Assembly: GCF_002019595.1 (NCBI RefSeq)
Contig: NZ_KV917369.1
Span: 3,984,624-4,048,623, forward strand
DNA from: Priestia abyssalis
GTDB taxonomy: Bacteria > Bacillota > Bacilli > Bacillales > Bacillaceae_H
Direction of reading: 5' to 3'
Length of the DNA stretch: 64,000 nucleotides
Shown: one piece after another, positions 53,016 through 62,116 of the stretch
Layout: each line of letters opens with the position of its first letter
How positions within the stretch are numbered: position 1 is the first letter of the stretch
Translations under genes and position numbers: made by a program
Notes under the pieces: generated by a model
Databases searched by the model: none
Seen by the model: the letters and a program-made list of their open reading frames with translations, nothing else
What the model was told of the DNA's origin: nothing

Positions 53016-53220
53016 TTTATATACATTCCACTTAATAACTCGACACATCTTCATCACATCGAGAGACTTTCATAATCGGTCATCCAGACAACTCGAATAG
53101 CCCCTCAAAGGTTCACCTAAGCGGATGGCGCCAACCCCGCAAGGGGGACGTCAGCCGCTTAGGGCTAGAACATTCGGCATGGCCGTTCTTTGGTCATGTC
53201 GAATGTTCTAGCTCGATCTA
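53016..53220 (+). repeat. Modular double-hairpin repeat, copy R4 (long form)
   Basis: TTTATATACATTCCACTTAA, CGACACATCTTCATCACATC, CCCTCAAAGGT, hairpin 1 (ACCTAAGCGGATGG with GCCGCTTAGG, enclosing CCCCGCAAGGGGG) and hairpin 2 (AGAACATTCGGCATGGCC with GGTCATGTCGAATGTTCT), ending CTCGATCTA. It lies between phnX and the permease gene and includes the permease stop codon at its edge. Confidence 0.88.
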
Positions 53221-54978
53221 TTTAGTTTGCCATTTCATATTTTTTTGGCGAATCATCTTCGTTGCCATTTCATATAACACTCTAACCACAATATTTGTAA
53301 GGATTATTAATACACTCATCGCAGCTGCCGATGCTAAGTTGCCGGCATCATCCATGTTCACGATCGAAACGGCTGCCAATTTAAAATCGGCTGTGTAAAG
53401 AAAAATGACGGCTGATACGGTCACCATCGCGTTAACAAAAAAGTACATGGCCATCTCCAATACAGCCGGTAAGCACATCGGTAACGTAATTTTAAAAAAC
53501 GTTTTATAAAACGGAACGCCCATTGATTCTGATACAAGCTCAAACTCGCGGTCCAGCTTCTTTAATGCCGTCGTCGCCGTGACATACGCAACAGAGTAAA
53601 AATGAAGAATATTAGCGATTACGATGAGCGCAATCGTTCCGTATAAAGCGTTGAACGGATTAGAAATCTCCCAGCCGAACACACTAATTTCCGGCTGGCT
53701 GAAAAAGAAAACATAACTTAAGCCAATGACCAATCCCGGTACTGCAAGCGGAATAATCGATAATAAGTGACCCAGCTTCCTCACGCCTGCCATAAGCCTG
53801 ATTTTTCCAATGGCATATGCGTATACAAACGTTGCAATTGTTCCGAATACCGCTGTTAAAGCAGCCGCTATTAAACTATTTTTATACGCTGTCATCCCGT
53901 CTCCCGTATAGCTTTTCAACTCGAAATGTTTCAATGTAAAGCTCATATCATACGGCCACACTTTCACACTCGCCGCCAGCACGACTGCCGCAAACAAGAT
54001 GAGCATGCAAGCGGAAATGATGGAACAAAACACGAATGATAACGTATCCCGGTTACGGTTTGTGCGGACTTGATAAGGTACGGATTTGGATGAAATATGG
54101 CTTACCTGTTTTCGCTGCGTCATTTGATCGACGATAAACGCGATGAATGCAGGCAACATTAAAATCAAGCCGACCGTTGCTCCCATCTCCATTTTTTGCT
54201 GGCCGATTACTTGTTTGTACACATCGGTTGCCAAAACGTTATATTGACCTCCAACTACTTTCGGTGCTCCGTAATCGGTGAAGCTAAGAGAGAATACGAC
54301 GAACACCGAGCTGATCAAACCGTATTTTACGCTGGAAAGGGTAATGGTCATAAATTGTTTTGCTTTGCCAACCCCCAATGTGTTAGCTGCTTCGTACAAG
54401 CGATTATCTGAACCATTTAATGCTACAAGCATGATTAAAAATGCCTGTGGAAACGTATAGACAACTTCAGCAATAATGATGCCGACAGGGCCATATAAAT
54501 CAATTTCAACTCCCGGTACAACTCCGAAAAATCCTTTCGTAATAAGACCCTGATTTCCAAACAAATACATAAGGGCAATTCCATGCATCATCGTCGGCGC
54601 AAATAAAGGGAGCAGTGCCGTATATCGAAAAAAGATTTTTCCTTTTATATTCGTTCTCACGAGGCAATACGCGTACGCAAAAGCGAGTGTCACGGAAATG
54701 GCGGTTGTCATCGAAGCGACGAACAGCGTATTTTGGAATGACTGCATTAACGACGATGTGTCAAAATACTGTACGAAATTATCGAAACCGATAAATGCCC
54801 CGTCTTCATTTTGAAAGGCCTTCGCAAATAACGTAGCTAATGGCAAGATCAAAACAGCCAAGAACGATAAAACCATGAAAATGATGAGCCCGCGCTGAAG
54901 GCATTCTTCTTTTCCCGCATAATCGCTTGCTCTTTTGGACATTTTTTGAATCTTATTGATTTTACTGACGATTTCCAT
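53218..54978 (-). CDS. Phosphonate ABC transporter permease, two fused domains
   Basis: A 586-residue permease with twelve membrane helices in two BPD-transport-type halves (about 20-290 and 310-580), the fused layout of the 2-aminoethylphosphonate PhnU/PhnV-like (iron/spermidine-type) family. Each half has an ABC-coupling EAA loop: YEAANTLGVGKAKQFMTITL, and ELVSESMGVPFYKTFFKITL. Fused permeases of this kind occur in several AEP loci. It follows the ATPase gene by one base. Confidence 0.92.
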   Translation of the reverse strand: MEIVSKINKIQKMSKRASDYAGKEECLQRGLIIFMVLSFLAVLILPLATLFAKAFQNEDGAFIGFDNFVQYFDTSSLMQSFQNTLFVASMTTAISVTLAFAYAYCLVRTNIKGKIFFRYTALLPLFAPTMMHGIALMYLFGNQGLITKGFFGVVPGVEIDLYGPVGIIIAEVVYTFPQAFLIMLVALNGSDNRLYEAANTLGVGKAKQFMTITLSSVKYGLISSVFVVFSLSFTDYGAPKVVGGQYNVLATDVYKQVIGQQKMEMGATVGLILMLPAFIAFIVDQMTQRKQVSHISSKSVPYQVRTNRNRDTLSFVFCSIISACMLILFAAVVLAASVKVWPYDMSFTLKHFELKSYTGDGMTAYKNSLIAAALTAVFGTIATFVYAYAIGKIRLMAGVRKLGHLLSIIPLAVPGLVIGLSYVFFFSQPEISVFGWEISNPFNALYGTIALIVIANILHFYSVAYVTATTALKKLDREFELVSESMGVPFYKTFFKITLPMCLPAVLEMAMYFFVNAMVTVSAVIFLYTADFKLAAVSIVNMDDAGNLASAAAMSVLIILTNIVVRVLYEMATKMIRQKNMKWQTK

Positions 54979-54979
54979 G

Positions 54980-56002
54980 TTAACTGACCACCTGTTCTTT
55001 ATAGGAAAGAGTTCGTTCTGCCGGCAGCGTGATATGGATATCCATCCCTTTGTTCAGCTGCAAGTGGTTCACCTCATGCGTGGAAACATCCACTTTAATG
55101 ATTTGCTCATAAAGGTGTGAGGATGGATCTTTTACTTTAAATTGCAAACGGTAAAAAGGACCACGGAATTCCACATCTACTACTTCTGCAAGCATGCCCT
55201 CTTTCTCCGAAATGCGAATATGCTCTGGACGGATGGCAAACATTTTATCCCCATTTGAACTCTTCTTATTTTCTTTCCAGAAGTTGATCGACCCGATAAA
55301 ATCAGCGACAAACGGATTCGCCGGGTTATGATACACCTCTTGCGGCGCCCCGATTTGCATCACTTCCGCATTGTTCATGACGACGATCTTGTCTGCCATC
55401 GTCAATGCTTCATCTTGGTCATGTGTCACCATGATGGTGGTAATTTTCAGCTTTTCCTGAATTGAACGGATTTCCTTTCGCAGTTTTTCTCTTACTTTCG
55501 CATCAAGGGCCGACAACGGCTCATCAAGCAGCAAAAAATCAGGTGATAACGCAATGGCTCTCGCTAACGCAACCCGCTGCTGCTGACCGCCTGACAACTG
55601 CGCAGGATATTTATCTTTTACATGCAGTAAATCAACAAGAGCCAGTGCTTCCAACGTTCTTTCCTTCACTTCTTTTTTAGGCGTTTTTCTCGCTTTCAAT
55701 CCATATTCAATGTTTTGTAAAGCCGTCAAATTCGGAAATAAGGCGTATGACTGAAACACGATGCCGAAATTTCGCTTGGCCGGGGGCATATTAGTCATAT
55801 CTTTTCCATTGATGATAATGCTTCCTGCCGTCGGTGCTTCGAGTCCTGCAATAATGCGCAAAAGAGTCGTTTTCCCGCAGCCGCTCGGCCCGAGAAGGCA
55901 GACAAACTCATTTTTCTTAATATTGATGGAAACGCCGTTTAGCGCCGTAAATGAACCAAACTCCTTATGAATTCCGTCAATTGTTAAATAGCTGTTATTC
56001 AA
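54980..56002 (-). CDS. Phosphonate ABC transporter ATPase
   Basis: A 340-residue ATPase of the PotA/FbpC/PhnT type. Walker A GPSGCGKTTLLRIIAG, Q-loop FQSYALFPNLT, signature LSGGQQQRVALARA, Walker B LLLDEPLSALD and the His-switch VTHDQDEAL; residues 240-340 form a TOBE regulatory domain. The frame has no ATG until well inside; TTG 56002 gives the normal family N-terminus (NNSYLTIDGIHKEFGSFTAL) with AAAGGGG before it. Likely a rare-start gene. Confidence 0.92.
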   Translation of the reverse strand: MNNSYLTIDGIHKEFGSFTALNGVSINIKKNEFVCLLGPSGCGKTTLLRIIAGLEAPTAGSIIINGKDMTNMPPAKRNFGIVFQSYALFPNLTALQNIEYGLKARKTPKKEVKERTLEALALVDLLHVKDKYPAQLSGGQQQRVALARAIALSPDFLLLDEPLSALDAKVREKLRKEIRSIQEKLKITTIMVTHDQDEALTMADKIVVMNNAEVMQIGAPQEVYHNPANPFVADFIGSINFWKENKKSSNGDKMFAIRPEHIRISEKEGMLAEVVDVEFRGPFYRLQFKVKDPSSHLYEQIIKVDVSTHEVNHLQLNKGMDIHITLPAERTLSYKEQVVS

Positions 56003-56048
56003 TGTAAAAACCCCTTTTGGAATGATATAAAAATAAAAGATGAGGCAG

Positions 56049-56093
56049 GCCGAGGGGAGAGACCTTTTACGCCCCATCGGCTTTAGATTTATT
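56049..56093 (-). other. Hairpin between binding-protein and ATPase genes
   Basis: GCCGATGGGG pairs with CCCCTCGGC on the minus strand, starting inside the end of the binding-protein gene; a T-rich stretch is about 12 bases past the stem. Such an intercistronic hairpin could protect the binding-protein message or reduce read-through. Confidence 0.4.
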
Positions 56094-57168
56094 CTTTCGG
56101 TTCTGCTTTACTTCCGTAGTTTTGTTCCCATTTTTCAAGGATGGAATCGCGATTTTCCGCGGCCCATTTCAAGTCATTATCTTTGTACATTTTCTCTCCG
56201 ACACCTTCAGGGAATCCTTCAGGTTTTTCGAAATTATTTTCCATTGTGGAAAAGCCGTTCGCATCGTAATACTTCTTCATCACTTCATCTGTTAAGGCCC
56301 AATCCAAGAATGCTTTTGCCAGCTCGTCGCTTTCATGGTCCTCCTTTTTGATCAAAGCGTTTGCTTCCACTTCCCAGCCAAGCCCTTCTTCCGGCAATAC
56401 CACTTCGACCGGTGCGCCTTCTTGTTTTTGCTGCACTCCGCTATACACTAGTGAGATACCGATTGGGTACTCACCAGCCGCTGCTAATTTCGCCGGTTTT
56501 GAACCGGAGTGAGTATATGTACCAATATTTTCATGAAGTTTCGTCATGAAATCCCAGCCTTTTTCTTCGTTCATCATTTGCAGCCAAGCTGATACCGTTA
56601 AAAACCCTGTTCCTGATGAAGCCGGATGAGGCATCACGATAAGGCCTTTGTATTCAGGTTTTAATAGATCTTCGTATGTTTTCGGAACGTCCAGACCCAG
56701 CTTTCTCAACTCCTCTTTATTAATCACAATTCCTGTCATAAAAGCAGTATTCCCTGTCCATTTTTCAGGCTGCTCGCTGTCTTTGTATGGAGCCAGTATT
56801 TTATCGCTGCCTTCCGGTGTATATCCTTCAATCATATCTTTACTCTCTAATGCTAATAAACTTGATGCCGCCGTGCCCCATACTACATCTGCTTCTGTGT
56901 TTTTTCCTTCAGCCAATAGCTTCGCTGTAATCACTCCTGTAGAATCACGTACAATGTTCAAATCTACATCCGGATATTTTTCTTCAAATGTTTCCAAATA
57001 TTTTGGAATCAACTCTTCTTCAATCGCTGTGTAAACCGTTAATTCTCCTGATAGTTTAGTAGAATCACCATTTTTGGCAGTTGCCTCGTTGCTGGACTCT
57101 TGGCCGCAAGCCGCTAATACTGCAACACTTGATAAAACAAGCAATGACTTTTTAATGTGGTTTTTCAT
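56089..57168 (-). CDS. Phosphonate ABC transporter substrate-binding lipoprotein
   Basis: A 359-residue extracytoplasmic binding protein of the iron/AEP (FbpA/PhnS-like) type. ATG 57168 gives a lipoprotein signal: MKNHIKKSLLVLSSVAVLAAC, with Cys at residue 21 in the lipobox; AAGGGG precedes. The mature part has GELTVYTAIEEELIPKYLET and the family-typical ADVVWGTAASSLLALE and GMTPGL-less, serine-rich ligand loop. Operon context with PhnW and PhnX makes 2-aminoethylphosphonate the probable ligand. First gene of the operon. Confidence 0.92.
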   Translation of the reverse strand: MKNHIKKSLLVLSSVAVLAACGQESSNEATAKNGDSTKLSGELTVYTAIEEELIPKYLETFEEKYPDVDLNIVRDSTGVITAKLLAEGKNTEADVVWGTAASSLLALESKDMIEGYTPEGSDKILAPYKDSEQPEKWTGNTAFMTGIVINKEELRKLGLDVPKTYEDLLKPEYKGLIVMPHPASSGTGFLTVSAWLQMMNEEKGWDFMTKLHENIGTYTHSGSKPAKLAAAGEYPIGISLVYSGVQQKQEGAPVEVVLPEEGLGWEVEANALIKKEDHESDELAKAFLDWALTDEVMKKYYDANGFSTMENNFEKPEGFPEGVGEKMYKDNDLKWAAENRDSILEKWEQNYGSKAEPKE

Positions 57169-57235
57169 GGTTTTTACCCCTTTTCGAGAAAAGATATTTA
57201 CAAATTCAATATAAATCCACATTATTAAGGAGATA

Positions 57236-57271
57236 TTAATTTCATGTAAAGTAATTTTAACGTGATGTTAA
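57236..57271 (-). promoter_or_regulatory. PhoP-box-like array and promoter of the phosphonate operon
   Basis: The minus strand reads TTAACA, TCACG, TTAAAA, TTACT, TTACAT: three TTAACA-like hexamers at 11-bp steps with five-base spacers, which is the PhoP box. TAATAT follows a few bases later as a possible -10. Under PhoP control the operon would switch on at low phosphate. Confidence 0.6.
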
Positions 57272-57510
57272 GAGTTTGTTTTCATTGCTTTTTTGTGGAT
57301 TTAATTGTTTTTATATTTTCCACATCGAACTGCCCGAACACAAAGTCCTGTTCCTTCTTAAAACATTAGAAATAGTCCATTTTATGACAGTCTCGTTCTC
57401 TTCGGTCTAGTCTTCTCTTAAGTTATAAAACCTTTGCTTTCCAACTATCTCTTTCTTACAATGATAGAGAATGAGGAATATTATACCAATCGTGAGAAAG
57501 GAAAGAGGAT

Positions 57511-59535
57511 ATGAAAAAAACGTGGAAGTGGATGTTATTCGCTCTCTTTTTGCTGACAGCACTATCAGGGTGCTCAAATGAAGAAAAAGCACAGGAACGT
57601 TTCAATGAATATGCGAATCTATGGAACAAACAAGATTTTTCCGCCATGTATGAGTATTTGTCCGCACAAGCTAAAAAAGACATATCAAAAAAAGAATTTA
57701 CGGAACGATATAAAAAGATTTATGAAGGAATTGAGGTAAAAAATCTTAAGGTTGATGTTTTGAAGCTGAAAGAAGACTTGAAAGAAAAAGACGGAATGCT
57801 TCCGCTGTCGTTTGATTTAAAAATGGAGACAATGGCTGGGCCAGTTGATTTTACACAAGAAGTAACATGGGTGAAAGAAAAACAACAAGATAAGAAAAAC
57901 TGGTTTATCGAGTGGAATCACGGCATGGTCTTTCCCGATTTAAAAGAAGATGACAAAGTAAAAGTGAGCATATTAAAAGGGGTCCGCGGAGAAATTTTGG
58001 ACCGCAGAGGAAACTTTCTTGCCCAAAACGGGACTGCAGCGCAAATCGGTATTGTCCCCGGAAAACTCGGCGAAAAAGCAGCCGATACGAAGCAAAAGCT
58101 GAGCAAGTTGCTGAATATATCTGTCCAAACCATCGAAAAAAAACTCGGGGCCTCATGGGTTAAAGAAGATTTGCTCGTACCGGTCAAAACGGTCAGCCTT
58201 CGTGATGAAACGATCATCAAATCTGCACTGCAATACCCCGGGGTTCAGGTAAGCGACATTCCCGCCCGCGTGTATCCATGCCAAGAAGCATGTGCCCATT
58301 TAGTCGGTTACGTAGCCCCGATTACTGCTGATTTATTGGATAAACATAAAGATGGGGGGTATACCGCACAATCGGTCATTGGCCATATCGGACTGGAAGG
58401 CTTATACGAATCTGACTTAAGGGCCCGTGACGGAGCCGTTATTTATATTAGCGACTCGGAAGGAAACACGGTTAAAGAAATCGCAAAAAAAGAAGCCGTC
58501 AATGGACAAGACATGCAGCTTACAATCGACAGCCTTACACAGCGCATCCTTTATGAACAGCTCCAAAATGAGGTCGGTACAGCAGCAGCGATCCATCCGG
58601 CAAACGGAGACGTTCTTGGATTGGTCAGTTCACCGTCTTTTAACCCAAACGATTTTTCATTCGGCATCGATACGAATACATACCAATCATTGGCGAACAA
58701 TCCAAATCAGCCGCTGTTAAACCGTTTTACGAAAACCTTTTCACCTGGTTCAACCTTTAAACTGATCACTGCAGGGCTTATTTTAGACAATCATGTCGTC
58801 ACCCCGGAAACTTCCATTCCAATTAGCGGTAAGTGGCAAAAAGACAGTAGCTGGGGCGGTTTTTACGTCAACCGTGTCGGAAGTTTGCCTACTGTAAATC
58901 TGCATAATGCTCTTGTAACGTCTGATAATATTTATTTCGCCAGAACGGCCGTTGAACTTGGGATTGATAAATTTCAAAAAGGCGTTCAAACATTCGGATT
59001 TGGGGAAGGTATTCCTCTTGACTATCCATTTGCCAAATCCCAAATCTCCAATAGCGGCCAAATCGAATCTGAAATCTTATTGGCCAATTCCGCTTACGGT
59101 CAAGGCGAAATTCAAATGAACCCCCTTCATTTAGCACTCGTATATTCATCCATTGTCAATGAAGGAGATATCGTCGCTCCAAGATTGATAAAAGAGGAAA
59201 ATACAGAACGTGAGATTTGGAAGAAACAAGCGATGACACCACAAACAGCTCAAATTGTTCAGAACGGTTTAATCGGTATCATCGAAGATCCGAACGGAAC
59301 AGCCCATGAGGCCAAAATTACAGGAATGCGCCTTGCCGGTAAAACAGGGACATCTGAACTGAAACAGACACAAGGAGAAAAGGGAGAAGAAAAAGGGTGG
59401 TTTGTAGCTGTTGATACCAACAACCCAAACCTCCTTATTGCGATGATGATCGACCACGTGGAAAATCGCGGCGGCAGCCATTATGTCGTACCCAAGGTAA
59501 GACAAGTGTTCGAACAGCATCAGAACACGCCTTAA
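57511..59535 (+). CDS. pbpC: Penicillin-binding protein 3 (class B transpeptidase lipoprotein)
   Basis: A 674-residue class B PBP that cross-links peptidoglycan. Residues 1-21 are a lipoprotein signal with lipobox LSGC (Cys21). Residues 25-140 form an NTF2-like MecA_N domain, then a PBP dimerisation domain (about 155-330), then the transpeptidase: Ser414 in SPGSTFK, SDN in VTSDNIYFART, and KTGT in LAGKTGTSELK. This layout matches B. subtilis PBP3 (PbpC), and the MecA family. Low beta-lactam affinity is known for some members but cannot be inferred here. A terminator follows. Confidence 0.93.
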   Translation: MKKTWKWMLFALFLLTALSGCSNEEKAQERFNEYANLWNKQDFSAMYEYLSAQAKKDISKKEFTERYKKIYEGIEVKNLKVDVLKLKEDLKEKDGMLPLSFDLKMETMAGPVDFTQEVTWVKEKQQDKKNWFIEWNHGMVFPDLKEDDKVKVSILKGVRGEILDRRGNFLAQNGTAAQIGIVPGKLGEKAADTKQKLSKLLNISVQTIEKKLGASWVKEDLLVPVKTVSLRDETIIKSALQYPGVQVSDIPARVYPCQEACAHLVGYVAPITADLLDKHKDGGYTAQSVIGHIGLEGLYESDLRARDGAVIYISDSEGNTVKEIAKKEAVNGQDMQLTIDSLTQRILYEQLQNEVGTAAAIHPANGDVLGLVSSPSFNPNDFSFGIDTNTYQSLANNPNQPLLNRFTKTFSPGSTFKLITAGLILDNHVVTPETSIPISGKWQKDSSWGGFYVNRVGSLPTVNLHNALVTSDNIYFARTAVELGIDKFQKGVQTFGFGEGIPLDYPFAKSQISNSGQIESEILLANSAYGQGEIQMNPLHLALVYSSIVNEGDIVAPRLIKEENTEREIWKKQAMTPQTAQIVQNGLIGIIEDPNGTAHEAKITGMRLAGKTGTSELKQTQGEKGEEKGWFVAVDTNNPNLLIAMMIDHVENRGGSHYVVPKVRQVFEQHQNTP

Positions 59536-59618
59536 ATTTGATGTGATTTTTTAGAGAGCTATTTACCTCCTTCTTCAAGAATTTCCTTGTACGAAAGAAT
59601 TCAATTGTAGCCATTCAG

Positions 59619-59659
59619 AAAGCAAGGCACTGCTATGTAAGCAGCGTCTTGCCTTTTTA
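59619..59659 (+). terminator. Terminator of pbpC
   Basis: GCAAGGCACTGCT pairs with AGCAGCGTCTTGC and is followed by five T on the plus strand. Confidence 0.88.
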
Positions 59660-59787
59660 GTTTGGGCTATTTTACATCTTCATATCGGTTTTATCGTTTT
59701 CTAAAAATCCCCTTTGTAAAGATGACCTTAGTCTGCTTTTAATGATCATTTTTACAAAAAAGAACTCTCTAGTTTTCGTATTATGAA

Positions 59788-61233
59788 CTACCCTTTTTGC
59801 AATGTGTTAATCAATTTTGACAGCCTTACAATCCCCTCTTCCAGCTCCCCTTCCTTTGCATAGGAATAGGAAAGCCTAATGAATTGATTTGCAGATGGAT
59901 CGTATAGACTTCCCGGGTTAATCAAAACTCCTGCTTTTTTGGCACATTCGAATAACTTTTGCATTGAAATTTCTGGAAGAATGCGTATCCAAATATAAAA
60001 CCCGCCTGAAGGAATCGTCCATTCCGCAATTTTTGACATATATGCATCAAGGACTTGCAAAGCTAGTCTTCTCCTTTTTCTTAATTCGCTTCTTATAAAA
60101 TGAAGATACTCATCATAAAGACCGCTGGCAAGCCATTCTGCCGCTGCCATTTGGGAAAGGGAACTCGATCCGTAATCGATTTGCATTTTTATATCGGCCA
60201 ATCGGTTAATGACAGACTCGGGACCGACTACCCAGCCGATTCTTAAACCAGGACTTAACGATTTAGAAAAACTCCCTAAATATAGAACAAGGCCGCCTTT
60301 ATCCATACCTTTTAATGGTTTAGGCGGAGGAGAATCGAACCATAATTCACCGTATGCATCGTCTTCAATGATTGGAAGCTGTTTTTTTTCGGCAAATTCC
60401 ATCAGCTCCAAGCGCCTCTTTTCAGGCATGGTCGTCCCTGTTGGATTATGAAAAGTGGGAATCGTGTATAAAATGGTAGACTTGTTGATAGAATGACGTT
60501 CTTTTAACGTTTTCACTTCTATCCCATCTCCATCAAGCGGAACCCCCTTTAACCGCATACCTGCAGATTGAAATAATTGAAGCGAACGCAAATAAGATGG
60601 TGCTTCATGCAGAACAATAGAACCAGGATGCAAAATTCCGATTGAAATAAGCTGTAAAGCCTGTAAGGAACCAGAAGTGATTAAAATGCTCGAAGATGAT
60701 GTCTCGATTCCTTTAGAATGCAGATGATCCGCTAACTGCTTGCGAAGAAATAAGGATCCTTTAGGCTCTTCATATCCCATCGATTCAACATTCATAGCGA
60801 GACGATTTAAAATGGCCTTCATTTTTTCTTTCGGAAACAAATCCAGAGCTAACTCACCTGTTCCAAGCCTAATGATTTCAGGAACAAACTCCGTTTGATT
60901 AATGTCTTGAATAATAGGCGCATTCGGGACAAACATTCCAGACTTTACATATTTGTTCCAGTCTGGAGGAGCCTGGCTGCCCATTAAAGACCAAGAGTTG
61001 TTGATGACTCTCGTTCCTTTACCAGCCTTTCCTTCAATCAAACCGTCAGCTATCAGTTCTTCTAAGGCTAAAATGATGGTGCTTCGATTCACGTGAAACA
61101 TATGAGCAAGCTGCCTCTGTGTCGGAATTTTCGTTCCGGCCGTCCATTCCCCATTTTCTATTTTCATTTGGATATGCTGTTTAATTTGCAAGTATAAAGG
61201 CACCTTTAAGCCGCGATCCGGTCTCCAATCCAT
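59788..61233 (-). CDS. MocR-type regulator (GntR HTH plus aminotransferase fold)
   Basis: A 481-residue protein. The GntR winged helix is at about 10-78 (VPLYLQIKQHIQMKIENGEW, IPTQRQLAHMFHVNRSTIIL). The PLP-dependent fold runs from about 105, with TSGSLQALQLI, TIPTFHNPTGTTMP, IEDDAYGELWFD and the lysine in LGSFSKSLSPGLRIGW. GGGAGG lies before the ATG. Divergent from the LysE exporter gene, which is probably its target. It differs from the MocR at 28400 in sequence (not a recent duplicate). Confidence 0.9.
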   Translation of the reverse strand: MDWRPDRGLKVPLYLQIKQHIQMKIENGEWTAGTKIPTQRQLAHMFHVNRSTIILALEELIADGLIEGKAGKGTRVINNSWSLMGSQAPPDWNKYVKSGMFVPNAPIIQDINQTEFVPEIIRLGTGELALDLFPKEKMKAILNRLAMNVESMGYEEPKGSLFLRKQLADHLHSKGIETSSSSILITSGSLQALQLISIGILHPGSIVLHEAPSYLRSLQLFQSAGMRLKGVPLDGDGIEVKTLKERHSINKSTILYTIPTFHNPTGTTMPEKRRLELMEFAEKKQLPIIEDDAYGELWFDSPPPKPLKGMDKGGLVLYLGSFSKSLSPGLRIGWVVGPESVINRLADIKMQIDYGSSSLSQMAAAEWLASGLYDEYLHFIRSELRKRRRLALQVLDAYMSKIAEWTIPSGGFYIWIRILPEISMQKLFECAKKAGVLINPGSLYDPSANQFIRLSYSYAKEGELEEGIVRLSKLINTLQKG

Positions 61234-61277
61234 CTGTATCGTATCCTCCCAATGTCTTATTGCTCTTTATTGTAAAA

Positions 61278-61310
61278 CTTGGTTGGGTTAAAAACAAACC
61301 AATTGGTTGA
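61278..61310. promoter_or_regulatory. Direct-repeat candidate operator of the MocR/LysE pair
   Basis: CTTGGTTGG at 61278-61286 and ATTGGTTGA at 61302-61310 are direct repeats 24 bases apart in the divergent promoter region. MocR regulators bind direct repeats of this type. Confidence 0.45.
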
Positions 61311-61372
61311 GGACATGTAAGAGTGAATCGCCTATACTTTTCATTGAAGTTATCCGATTTAGGAGTGAAAAT

Positions 61373-61990
61373 ATGATTCTTGCCCTTACACATGGTTTTT
61401 TATTGGCCCTTGGCCTCATTCTGCCTCTCGGGGTTCAAAACGTATTTGTATTCAATCAAGGGGCCCTTCAAAAGCATTATTACAACGCCTTGCCAGTTAT
61501 CCTCACCGCTTGTTTATGTGATACAACTTTGATTTTGCTTGCGATTACAGGGGTTTCGGTCATTGTGCTGCAGTTCGCCTGGCTGAAAGCGATGCTGCTT
61601 ATTTTTGGTATCATCTTTTTGCTGTATATGGGATGGGTTTCATGGAAAAACACTCCAAGCCCTGCCAAAAATGAGGAGTTTTCTCCGCTTTCCGCCAAAA
61701 AGCAAATCGTATTTGCCCTATCCGTTTCCTTGCTCAATCCGCATGCAATTTTGGATACAGTAGGAGTGATTGGAACGAGCTCTCTTCAATACAGCGGTAT
61801 CGAAAAAGTTGTCTTCACGGCTTCCTGCATTGTTGTTTCTTGGCTTTGGTTTTTTAGCTTAGCCTTCGCGGGAAAAATGACAAGCAGACTTGATCAATCG
61901 GGGAAAATGCTTTATGTCCTGAACAAAGTGTCGGCCTTATTCATGTGGGGAGTAGCCATCTACATGGTAATTACGTTCGTTCAAGCTTAA
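61373..61990 (+). CDS. LysE/ArgO-family amino-acid exporter
   Basis: A 205-residue membrane protein of the LysE family with six hydrophobic segments, exporting basic amino acids or related metabolites. Hallmark front end LALGLILPLGVQNVFVFNQGAL and later NPHAILDTVGVIGTSSL. ATG 61373 follows AGGAGTG; the longer frame from 61307 is leader. Divergent from a MocR regulator, which may sense the same amino acid through PLP. Substrate unproven. Confidence 0.92.
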   Translation: MILALTHGFLLALGLILPLGVQNVFVFNQGALQKHYYNALPVILTACLCDTTLILLAITGVSVIVLQFAWLKAMLLIFGIIFLLYMGWVSWKNTPSPAKNEEFSPLSAKKQIVFALSVSLLNPHAILDTVGVIGTSSLQYSGIEKVVFTASCIVVSWLWFFSLAFAGKMTSRLDQSGKMLYVLNKVSALFMWGVAIYMVITFVQA

Positions 61991-62081
61991 GCTGCTTGCG
62001 TATGTAAAGTAAACACCCTTCTTCATCAAGTGGCTGTTTCATAAGTTTTAAACAGACCACAAAAATAATTTTTTACTGAAT

Positions 62082-62113
62082 CCTCGATTTCACTGGATTT
62101 TCATGCCGGTTCC
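62082..62113 (-). repeat. Dispersed hairpin repeat, copy D (diverged)
   Basis: The minus strand GGCATGAAAATCCAGTGAAA shares the central block of copies A-C but the outer stem arm is lost. It lies between lysE and the next minus-strand gene. Confidence 0.45.
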
Positions 62114-62116
62114 TAT

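Noticed and set aside
26424..53220. CRISPR array from the repeated hairpins
   Set aside because: The copies are kilobases apart and have internal hairpins, not regularly spaced short repeats with spacers; no cas genes.
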